Source: Takifugu bimaculatus (taxonomy: Eukaryota; Chordata; Actinopteri; Tetraodontiformes; Tetraodontidae). From it: DNA of 64,000 bases. Every line of letters starts with the position of its first letter. Position 1 is the first letter of the stretch. The notes beneath the pieces are model-generated. The model was not told the DNA's origin. It did no database searches and saw only the letters and a program-made list of their open reading frames with translations. The position numbers and the translations under genes were made by a program. This document shows positions 1-11,400 of the stretch, piece after piece. The stretch spans positions 24,945,361 to 25,009,360 of the forward strand of contig CP034975.1 of the NCBI GenBank assembly GCA_004026145.2, in the 5' to 3' direction.

Positions 1-3000
1 TGTGCTACAAAGCTAAATTTTCTCTCCGTTTGCACTTGCTGCATTGTTTCCTGCTGTATAATTGTGCTCTGTGTCAGAAGATACTCTGAAACAGCATTTC
101 AAATCAATTACCAGCTCTTTTTCTGCTGATGCTGGAGTGGTTCCAACAGATCCTGGAATAAAACTGCATTTGCTTGTATGATAGACAGGAATGAGACATC
201 TGTTAGCTGCACTTTTCACTGAAGCCACGTGGAGCTCATGTTAAGCTCATTGGGAAGCACTCATTCATAAGTCGTAACATAAAGACTGAAAAAGAAAAAA
301 GCTGACGAATGTGTTTAGCATATCCTTTTTGGTTCCCGTGCTTTCTGTCTTGGCTTATTTTGAATTTCTCTTATCATTTTGGCTGATTTTTCTGGATGGT
401 TCTGAGAGTATTCTGTTTATCCTGGTGAGACAACTAAATGTGTGAAAGTTTTTAAGATCTTGACTCAAAAAGCAACTCTTAATGCCCCAGAATCCTCTGT
501 CGAGTCTGGTTTCAAAGCATTACGTCAGTGAGAAAGATGATTGTCGTGATCCCACTGCTATCTGTTGCTCCCTATTTCCATGGTGATTAAGCGGTGGTAA
601 ATGAGCAGCAGTGGGGTGTGCGCTGTGCAGGTCATGTACTTCCTTTTCAGATGATCAAGGACTCTGTTTGCCTTCATCTGTCCTCAGGGCCACAGCAGAT
701 CTCACAGCTCCTTTAATGTGCTGCACAAATCCGCCAAGAAATCATGTTCAGCTCTGTGAGATCAACAAAAGGATTCATCCATTTTTGGGTTCTTATTAAA
801 GAGCTTCAGGGTTACAAAGTAGAAGAAGCATGGCTAGTTTTAATGATGCCCCTTCATTTTTCCTAATTTCACCTTTTTCTTAAATTTCCTAAACCAGCAG
901 CATAGTTTTAATTCTTCGTACTTGTGGGTTTTTTTTTAGATAGTGAACACATTTGTGTTTAATAAAATGCAGCCACTCGTCATCATGGGCGTTTTGATAC
1001 AGCTCCACTTCCATTTAGCTTGATTATCAGTTTTAATTGTATCTTAATGAATTAAGAGCTGATTAGTGCTGTGGGATAAAACAGCAGAGTGTGTTTTATC
1101 CCCCGTCCTGCAGTCTGTTGGTGGACTTCATTAATAAAGAGCCGACTCAGGGAGATTTGCTGTGTGAGTTAATGAGGGATACCTGCTCGACATGATGTGT
1201 GCCGCGTCTGTGTAATTCATCATGGTTTGGACAGCAGAGGAGGGCCGAGACGTGACCGTTTAATCAGGCTGGTTAATGGCGTCTGCTTTTATGGCATTTC
1301 TGTGGAGGGAAGGACTGGGAAGGAGTCATGAAAGCCTCACGGCTGACAGGGCGAGGGGGAGGTGGTGGAGGAGGCTGCTTTTCAAGTGAAAATGTATTTT
1401 TTATTTGTGTCCTTTTTAAAGGGACATTTTGGCCTGTCATCTCATTCCACCAGGCTGGGTGATGTTTGGTGGTGATGCCACTTAGATCAGCCTGGCTGCT
1501 GGAAGGCTTTCAGTTCTGCACCGAACCCTCCAGCTCCGCCCTTTGACGGAGCAGCTAGTGAGGAGCGAGCAGCGAGGCCGGCGCTGATGTGGAGCAGTGA
1601 GGAGTAATGATCGGATAACTCCCAAACGCGGCACCGTGTCTTTCCCCTGTCCCGCTCCACAGTCACGTCATGAAGTCTGGAGTCTGATATGAGGAGTCAG
1701 GACGAGGAGGGAGGTGACACCATCATGAGTATAAAACCCTGCAAACATAATCGGGCTTCCGGATACAGTGGAGAAATGTTTGAAGGATTTGGGGCTAACG
1801 CTGATCTACTTGAACATCCGATGAATGCAAGTGTGAAATTAAGGTATTAATATTGTTTATGAATCACTTTCCCTCTGATAAATCAGACACAAACACGAGT
1901 CCTGCTTTCGCTTTTTAAATAGTAAAGTTAATTAACCTGAGATTTGCACAGATTTAAGAATCGCCTGCTGTCAGCCGGTGAATTATTCTTCACAGAGTTC
2001 ATTAAAGTTCACTTTGTTCAAATAGAATCCTCTGATCCAGCACAAACTGTCTCACTGTATAAATAGGAGCTTATTTGAGGATGTTTTAGCTCTTTTAAAT
2101 AATACCTGCCAGGGTTATTAAACCAAGAATATCATGTTGTGGTCATGTCAAAAGTGGTCTGCATCTTCACACAATAGAGGTCAAGTGTGTCCAGACAGTC
2201 CAGTCCATCCAGGTTTTCTGTCCCACTGCATTTTCAGCCTGGTCGGACAGAAAACCCGGCTGGACTTTGGCCCTCAGGACTGGGTTTGGACCTACCTGAT
2301 ATAGGTTCTTCACTTGTCACTTGTCAGTTTTATAATGCCTTCCCGAACATCACTTTGCCATTGTGGTGGGGTTTGGAGCCCCCCCAGGCTGCAGTAGGTT
2401 GGCGTGGGCAGTTCACGGGTCAGGAGGTTTGGTGGATCAGGTGACAGGACTTCTGCCCCTGTGACCCAGAAGCAGACAAATGGGAGAAAAGCTTGTTACA
2501 GCCAGTCATTATTTCCACTGCTGCCTTCTCTTCAGCTGTAACTTCTGTGTCTCAGGGTTAAAAAAAAAAAGTCTGGAGGACTTTGGCTCCATGTCTATTT
2601 CCATCCTACTGTCGGTTGCACTGTGGATAAATTTAGACCCGCGACTCCACTTGCTGCCTTTTTGACATTGGCCATTAATTGTCGAACACGTCCATTAACC
2701 TTGATTTAACATTGTAATGACATTAGGGTTTACAGCAGGATTCTAATATCATTATTATGATTATCTAAACCTGTTCCACTTTAATTCCAAATGTGACCGA
2801 GGAGGGATGATGGGATGAACAGATGATCTGGCCGTTGCCAACGATGACGAGCTTCATCATTCACACGTTGCAGAAGTTTTGCTGATAATGGTCATCAGAG
2901 TTTTGGGCTTTGTGTTGTGTTCAGGCTGCGCTCGCCCCACCCACTCGGGCCGCAGCCATGTGAGCCAGACGGAAACAAACAGCTGAACGTTCTGCTCTGT

Positions 3001-3602
3001 TTGCTGAACTCCCAGAATTCCATGTGCTTCCCAGATAGAGCAGCATAGATGTCACAGAAAGGGCTGGTATCTTCATCTCTAATCAAATATCCGACTCAGA
3101 GAGTGGTGATTTGGACCAGAAGATGGGAGGATTGAGGAGAAATGTAGGGAACAATAATAGATGAACCCACAGGTGTGAGTCAGCGCACTCCACCTACACT
3201 AGAACACACACAAACACACACGCACACTCTTTGTGAGGTTATCTGTTCAGAATGTGTGAGTGACATCATCATTGTGCCACCTGATACTATATAATAGTGA
3301 TTTTTAACATCTTTTTATTAATATTTATATTGAATTTCCTTTTAATTATTTACTCTTTTCCTGTTTCACCGTCACAAGATTCTATGTGAGATGAAATGGA
3401 GGATACTTATTAGTACTGATTATATTGTTGGAGTTTGAGCCCAGCTGGAAAGAAAATGTTCATTTTTAAGGTGTTACTGGTTTAAGTTGCTATTTTTCTT
3501 TTGTCTTTAGAATAAAGAATATTCTACAGTTTGGTGGAGCCTGTTTCTCCTTCCATCTCTATTACTATTTATATCTCTATATGCGTCTTCCTGTCTTTCC
3601 AG
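1..3602 (+). other. atp11a: atp11a intron upstream of first visible exon
   Basis: I see no convincing coding exon here. The first recognisable atp11a exon begins at 3603 after a normal acceptor, and it starts at a residue corresponding to about position 15 of the family, so the short N-terminal exon must lie left of the window. The open frames in this stretch are short and have no family resemblance. A GC-richer patch around 1500-1700 with several CpGs stands out slightly and could be regulatory, but nothing in the sequence proves it. Confidence 0.6.
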
Positions 3603-6600
3603 TGTGTGGGGGAGGAGATCTGGGTGGACAGTAGAACGGTCTACATCGGGCACAAAGAACCCCCTCCGGGAGCTGAAGCCTACATCCCTCAGCGTTACCC
3701 CGACAACCGCATCGTTTCGTCCAAGGTGAGCGAGGCGCAGCTCATTACTCACAGCCCCAGCATGGCTGGAGCATCACACTACCGTCTGCTTTCATATTAT
3801 TGAGCTGTGTTTTAAATGCTGATTCATCGTATCCCTTCCTGTATTTGTGACCATATTTGTGCCGCTGCTCTGTCCCTCAGTATACCCTGTGGAACTTCAT
3901 ACCCAAGAATCTGTTTGAGCAGTTCAGAAGAATCGCAAACTTCTACTTCCTTGTCATATTTCTGGTTCAGGTGAGGAGTCATAAAGCTGAAAACATCTCG
4001 GGAAATTTCTGGGCTCAAACCAACCTGCTTAAAGATCAACTAGGTTTCTTTTTACGGTCTTGTCAAGACGGTTTGTGTCCTTTGTCCGGATATTTCTTTT
4101 ATCCTTGAGTTACAATGTTGCACTAAATGTAAAATGATCTGTCCGATGTGGGTAAAACGTATCTGGGTGCTCAAACGTTGCTCTGGTCTCTGGATCTTTG
4201 TTGCTGCCGCGCCTTCTTACTCAACTTTTATACTCTTCTCTTTTATTTTTGCCTTTCCCTCCCCTCATGCTTTACTACCCTCGTCTCCCTTGCAGCTTAT
4301 CATTGACACCCCCACCAGCCCCGTCACCAGCGGCCTGCCTCTGTTCTTTGTTATCACTGTCACCGCCATAAAACAGGTAGGGGAAATATTGCACTGCAAA
4401 GAATCTCTCTCTTCTCCTCTCTCCCTGTGTGTGTCTCGCTCTCGCTCTCACACACACACACACACACGCGCGCGCACACACGCACGCACGTTTTACCAAT
4501 CGCTGCTCTGTATATACACATTCCTCTCCAGTGAAAGGACGCGCTATTGAATATGTCTGCTGATGTGCGAAATATGATAATGAATGCTCTCCTCTGTTAA
4601 TCACTGTGGCTGAGGATCTGTGCCCCTGGGAGATGCTGCCTCTCCACCACATCCCTGCTACTGAGTGATGAGGTGCTATCGGTGATAGATGGAGCTGTTC
4701 AGCTAAGGAAGCCCGAGCTTTAGTCCGACATAAATCTAAACCCAGTAGAAAAGCAGGAAGTATGGCCACTAAGCTCAGAGAGCACAGCGCTAATTAATAA
4801 CACTGATCTGGCCCCTGTTCTGTCTGCACTGTAATATTCCCTCCCCTTTATGCCTATTACATCTCTTTCAGGGCTATGAGGACTGGCTCAGACACAAGGC
4901 CGACTGCTCTATAAATGAAAGTCCTGTGGACGTGGTGCAGCAAGGGAAGGTGGTGAGGACGCAGAGTCACAAACTGCGGGTAAGGATGGCCTCATTAGCC
5001 CAGGACGGCACCTGAGGCCCAGCAACAGAGCACTCCGCTGTCCCATCTCTTATTTTTCTGTCCCTCAACTTTCTTTCCTGCAGCTCCTGTTTGTTTTTTC
5101 CGCCTAATTTGCTGCATATGAAGTGATAGCCGTATTGGTGCCTGCAGGGAAAAAGCTGTTTTGTCTCGGCTTTAAAATATTAAATCTGAGCTGATCCATC
5201 TGTGAGGTGTGCATTTGTAGCAGCATGCAGTGGGTTAGCAGGAGGTTAGCAAGTCTAGTCCTCTACCATTCTAACCACTGTAAAATCAAGGTTTTGGTTT
5301 TTTTACATTTGATCAATAAGGTAGTGTTAATGTAGCCAAAGCCTACAAGTTTACAGTCAGTAGAGCTTAGAAATGAGCTAACATCCAAAGTTCATATCTA
5401 TATAATACAGTAAAACCTGCATCTACAATAGCGATGGAGTTATTAAATAGTTATTAAAATGTTCAGGACAGAATCATTTAAAAAATATGGCATTATAATC
5501 TATTTCTACCAATCAAGCCATATATTTACTATACTAACTGTTTTGGGCTAGAAAACAGGGGATTTCTTTACATTAAATGCAGGATGGGTTCAATGGAAGC
5601 AGGTCCAGCTGCTGTGTTGACGACTCCTGTGGTGTTGAGGGTCAGCCTGGAACAAGGCTTGACCCTTGCAGCTTATTAGGTTTTACCAGATTGCCGTTTT
5701 GGTCTTTTTTCTGTCCTGGTTAGTCGCAGCACGTCTATGTTCTTCTGTTTCTTTGCGAGTGTTTTCCAGCACTTTGCGAATCACCGTTTCTTTCAGCCGC
5801 AGCTCCCGCAGAGAGGATTAAAGCAGGAACAGGAATAATGATGAATATTTTAATCATGTGAATTCGGAGGGTGTGTGTCATGTGTACGGTCACCGTGGAG
5901 ATGGGATTTAACAGAGCTTAAGCTGCTCCGCTCGCTTAATCTGTTATGTAACTTCTCAATCCTTCAGAAAAAAAAAAATATCTGGAAAAAGAAATGATGA
6001 AGAGCAGCTATACCTTTTAATCACAGGTCCATCTGTTTTTGCCGTCCGCTCCGTGCACGTGACACTCTTGTTGGACTGCTCAGTGTTAATTATTGATGTA
6101 GGAGCTGTTATGGGGTGTGTGGTGTGTGTCTCTGTCAGGTGGGGGACATCGTGGTGGTGAGGGAGGATGAGACGTTCCCTTGTGACCTCATTCTGCTGTC
6201 CTCCAGCCGCCATGACGGGACCTGTTACGTCACCACCACCAGCCTGGACGGAGAGTCCAGTCATAAGGTAGAAGGACCAGCAGACAGGACAGTCTAGCTC
6301 GTCTTTTATGGCGTCCATGCTTAATCATCCTCATTATTGAATGACCTTTAAACTGACATCATTTTTAGGATGAAAGTGGCTTAGCATTTATCCGTGATTT
6401 ATTAAGCAATCATTGAAACATGATCAGTATCAGTCCATTAAAAAGGTGTGATGTAATGAACATCAGACCAGTTAGAAAATGAAACTATCTCCTGGCTGGA
6501 GTCAACACAGAGACACAGACACAAGTGGAGACTCTTGGAGGTGATCTGTAGTTCAGCGCTGTTTGTCAATTCCCCTCTGATCTTTCATTCATGTCACTTA

Positions 6601-8444
6601 GACTCCCACACATGGGTGAGCACACACACGCACACACACATACACACCATATTATAGGGCCAAGTGCCCCTCCCATATGCCTCTGAGGTGACCACCATGT
6701 CCGTCCCCCACTGACCTGAGGAGCAGAGCCCACCTCTCTGCCTTCTCCAGTCATTTTTGAAATCTGCTGGGAGCCAAAGGGAAGATTCAAATGAACTCAT
6801 TACTGAGTGTGGCTGACATTTTCCCATTATGTCCTCCTCTGCTCACCCCTTCCTCCACGTTCCTGTCGCAGACCTATTATGCTGTACCAGATACCATGGC
6901 CTTTAGAACGGAGCAGGAGGTGGATTCACTACATGCTACTATTGAATGTGAACAACCGCAGCCTGACCTCTACAAGTGAGCACGCCGAGCTCTCTGATGC
7001 ATGCATATCTGCTGCAGCACATCTCCCCTCTTTGCTTCCCTTGAATTCATTTCGATGGTACTTTCGTTGCAGATTTGTTGGACGCATTAATATTTACAAG
7101 GACAAAGAAGAGCCTGTGGCTAGGTGAGTGTGCATTTTGGTAGGGAGTTCATCAGCATGTGACGCCATAGTGCTGTATCGATAGGACAAATGTCTTTAAT
7201 ATCGATCCTGATGTATTCTGTGTTATTCTAGACCACTCGGGGCTGAAAACTTGCTCCTTAGAGGAGCCACATTAAAGAACACACAACACATTTATGGTAA
7301 TAACCTGTGGATTCCTGCAGTTAGATCACGGGACTGTTGTTTCTTCTAGGATGATTTATGTTTTTCTCTCTCTAGCTGTTGCAGTTTACACGGGAATGGA
7401 GACCAAGATGGCTCTGAATTACCAGTCCAAATCACAGAAGCGTTCTGCTGTAGAAAAGTACAAAAACATCCACTCATTTACACCACATGTTTGTGTTTTT
7501 ATGACATGCTAGATCATAGTTTCCATTTTTAAAAAGAGCTGGGGGGAGAATCGTTTGCAGAGGAAAACACACAAAACGGAGGACTCATCCCCCAGTTATA
7601 GTTTAAATTTTAAATAATAGATAAATTCTGGATAGTTTCTTTTAATTTCATCTTCTTTTATGTCATTTCTTTACAAAAGTTTAGGTTTTCTTGTACATTT
7701 TTGAATGTATTAAGCTTCTATGAAGTAAAAAAAAAAGTAAAGAATAAGTTACGCGATAGTAAAATACAGGTAAAAATGAAAAACAATGAATAGTGAAAAT
7801 ATTACCTAGAAAATCCTGTAGCGTGTCGTACACCCAGAAGGCTGACACAGCTTTGCTGGTTATAGGCAGATGCAGGTGTCAGTGTTTGTCCTCCTCCCAT
7901 GCGGTTTAAATAGCAACTGAACTTGAACTCACAACAGTTGTGAGTTTCCTACACGTGCAACAAGCTTCACTCTGAATGCGCTGATGGAACGCCGACCCTC
8001 TGTCCTCACAGGTCGATGAACGCCTTCCTCATAGTGTACCTGTGCATCCTGATCAGCAAAGCGGTGATCAACACTGTTCTCAAGTACGCCTGGCAGTGGT
8101 CGCCGGACCGCGACGAGCCCTGGTACAACCACAGGACGGAGAATGAGCGCCAGCGTCATGTGGTCGGTTTGCCAACTTCAATCCAGTTCAAAATCTTTTC
8201 ATCCAAAATACCTCAACGATGTTTTCTTTCTCCCGCCTCCAACAGTTGATCCGAGCGTTCACAGACTTCCTGGCCTTCATGGTTTTATTTAACTACATCA
8301 TCCCAGGTGTCCATGTATGTAACGGTAGAGATGCAGAAATTCCTCGGCTCCTATTTCATCACCTGGGATGAGGAAATGTTTGATGAAGAGCTGGGAGAAG
8401 GAGCTCAGGTCAACACCTCTGACCTGAACGAAGAGCTGGGACAG
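3603..8444 (+). CDS. atp11a: atp11a exons: M1-M4 and actuator domain
   Basis: This block encodes the N-terminal cytosolic tail, membrane helices M1-M2 (3881-4376), the actuator domain and M3-M4 (8012-8305). The actuator carries DGES at 6247-6258, the P4 version of the P-type dephosphorylation motif. Exon 8246-8444 holds M4, ending in the sequence IIP followed by VSMY, the position of the P4-ATPase PISL-type motif where helix M4 unwinds along the lipid path. An extra base at 8306 separates the two halves of this motif into different frames. Codons before 8306 and from 8307 onward are both strongly family-like. Confidence 0.9.
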
Positions 8445-11400
8445 GTACCGGAGCGCAGGTTTGCAGGTGACAACGGTAATTTGGAGACTTTACTCACCCT
8501 GGCCTCTCTTTCCTCCCAGGTGGAGTACGTGTTTACTGATAAGACGGGCACACTGACCGAAAACAACATGGAATTTATCGAGTGCTGCGTCGATGGGAAC
8601 GTCCACATCCCACACGCTATCTGCAATGGCCAAATCCTCAGTGCTGCCTCCAGCATAGACATGATCGATTCCTCACCAGGAGGATACAGGAGAGTGAGTC
8701 TGCTCATTCAATAAGGAGTCTGAGCCGCAGGCCAATGGGCCGACGTTTCAAAGAAAAAGCCCGTTTTGTTTATTTCCATCGCATATAAAAGCACAGCAGG
8801 GTTTTGTGTCTGGCTAATGAAAGTCTTTTTTTTTATCCTCGTGTGTTTTACTGTTTTAAAAAAGTTCTGATACTCAGAAAAGTGATGAGCAACACTCTTC
8901 TGGCAGCAGCAGTAACACAACCATGTTTAGATTAATAAGCAGTCAAAGTGTGTAGTCAGCAAGAGCAGCAGAAAGAGAAAACAGGGAAACTGAATGTGGG
9001 CAGTATATAGCGCCGCTTTAAAGGCTTTCTTTCATTGTTCGATCCCTGGAATGATCTGTACTCGGTCTTTGAAAAGATCTGGCATGGAACCTGAGCTTTG
9101 CACCTGCAGGAGCATGAGGACCTGTTCTTCCGGGCGCTGTGCCTGTGTCACACGGTGCAGGTGAAGGAGGAGGACACGGTGGACGGCATCAAGAGGGGCA
9201 TCCATCAGGGCCGACCCACCTCCTTCTATATATCATCCTCACCAGATGAGGTGGCGCTGGTGGAGGGAATGAAGAGGTAAAAATGCAGGAAGAAACAGTT
9301 TCAGGTTGTTCAGACCTGATCATCAGCATTGTTTTATCTTAATTGAGGGGAAGATCCGCATTCAAATATTCAAGCTGTGAATAAAGTTTGTTCTCCCTGG
9401 ATTTCCAGGCTGGGTTACACCTACCTGAGACTGAAAGACAACCACATGGAGATCCTCAACAAAGACGACGAGATCGAAAGGTAGGTTCTGGCCACAGAGC
9501 TTGATGTTGGGCAGCAGTCTTGGAAAGAAACGGCTCTCGGTGTTTCAGCTATTACTGTACTGTTGGTGGTTCAAAAAAATGCTCAGTCAATCTTCCTTAT
9601 CTGTGAGAATAAGGGATAGAGTTTCTCCAGTTTGGTGGAGATCGTGGTGCCGAGAGAGGGGTCATGTAAGCAGCCTCTCTTCATCATCTCTGTGGGCTCC
9701 TGTCGATCGTTTGCTATTTTAAGGGACAAAACCAGCTGGAGAGGAAGGACTGCATCTGCTAGACTGGAGAAACTGAGAGTATAAATATTGTGCACTTATA
9801 TTTCACTTTAGCAGCCCTTACTTATTTCAGTGATTTTGAATGTTTTTAATTCTAATAAGGATATTTTAAGATGACAGCTGAGGGAAAATCTGACACAATA
9901 AGAGTGTGAAGGCATGTGTTCCTTTGTGATGATCAGCACTAACACAAGGAGAGAATCCACCTGATCTGAACACGTCTTCATAAGAGCTGCATTTATGTTG
10001 GGAGGCCTGTCGTAAACATTTGTAAACCTTCAGTAAAATGCACGTGAGGCGAAAGGTCAAAGGTGAAACCAGTCCTTTACAATCCATAACCTCCCAACAG
10101 GTTTGAGCTGCTCCATGTTCTGAACTTTGACTCCGTCAGGAGGAGAATGAGTGTCATAGTCAAGTCCGGCTCAGGTGAGCTGCACATACAAATATAGAGA
10201 GATGTCACTTCGGTTCATCCATTTTATAATTGTTTTTTTTAATCCCAGGAGACTATCTGCTGTTTTGTAAGGGAGCGGACTCCTCTATCTTTCCACGTGT
10301 AGTGTCTGGGAAGGTGGAGCAGGTGAAAGCCCGGGTGGAGCAGAACGCTGTCGTAAGTTCACGGCGCTGATATACATTCTCTGCACTGGCTTTATCAGTC
10401 GTAAAGAAAATGATAAGATCAATCTGTTATCCATAAAATGGGATAACATTGTGATAATAACCTGGATCTATCGGATCACTGACTTTATCTACAGTCCACG
10501 ATCATGGGAACTTTCTATCTCAACAGAAACTGGATATAACAGTTAAAGAAATATAAAAAATAGATATATGTGCATTTACAAGGGCATTCGTATACCCAAT
10601 TGAACACTAAAAATGCTAATGGCAAAGGAGGACCCATCCTGTTTGCTCTGATGACTGAGTGAATATGAGTGTTAGACTTAATTCCCAGTTGTTGGACCAC
10701 ACCAAAGGTGCCACATCACTCCCTCAGGAACCAAGGACTCTTCACAGCATGAAGAATTCACAGCTCCAAACACGCTGACGTGTCAAGACAAGACTGATTT
10801 TTAGCACGACTCATTTATTGCCGCTCTTGGTTTTGGAAATGTTCGTTTGACTTCTTTTTGCATAAGAGTGACCTTGGTATTTCCCTTTTCAGGAGGGGCT
10901 ACGGACTCTGTGTGTTGCTTACCGCCGACTGTCACAGACAGAATACGAGGAGGCGTGTCATCACCTGACTGAAGCCAAGCTGGCCCTGCAGGATAGGGAG
11001 CAGAAGCTTGCACAGGCCTATGACGTCATAGAGAGGGACTTTGTGCTTTTGGGGGCCACAGCGGTGGAGGACAGGTCAGTCCAGACTTTCAGGTCTGATT
11101 TGAAACTGGGACCAGAGAGCATTTTAACGAGTCACAAAGTGTCTTTAAAGCATTGTGACGCGGCAAAAATGATTAGAATTTAATAAGCCGACGTAGCAGC
11201 ACTGTGCTTCCGCTGTTTTCCTCTTGGTTAGAATATTCTAACCTCAACTAAGCTCAACCAAATCCCAGTAGCGACCTACAAATGTGTTTCTTAAGTGATC
11301 AGTCGGGTGGGCTGGTAAACTGGCGATGGGCTGGGGCAGGGCTGCTGGGGCAGGGCTGCTGGGGCAGGGCTGCTGGGGCATTGATAACGTATCACCAGTT

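Noticed and set aside
4275..4769. 164-codon antisense open frame
   Set aside because: It runs through a CA/CG microsatellite and the reverse of an atp11a exon; poly-Val/Cys/Arg composition, no domain.
8246..8444. Programmed ribosomal frameshifting in atp11a
   Set aside because: No slippery heptamer is evident, and the same kind of +1 break recurs in unrelated genes of this window, so sequence error is simpler.
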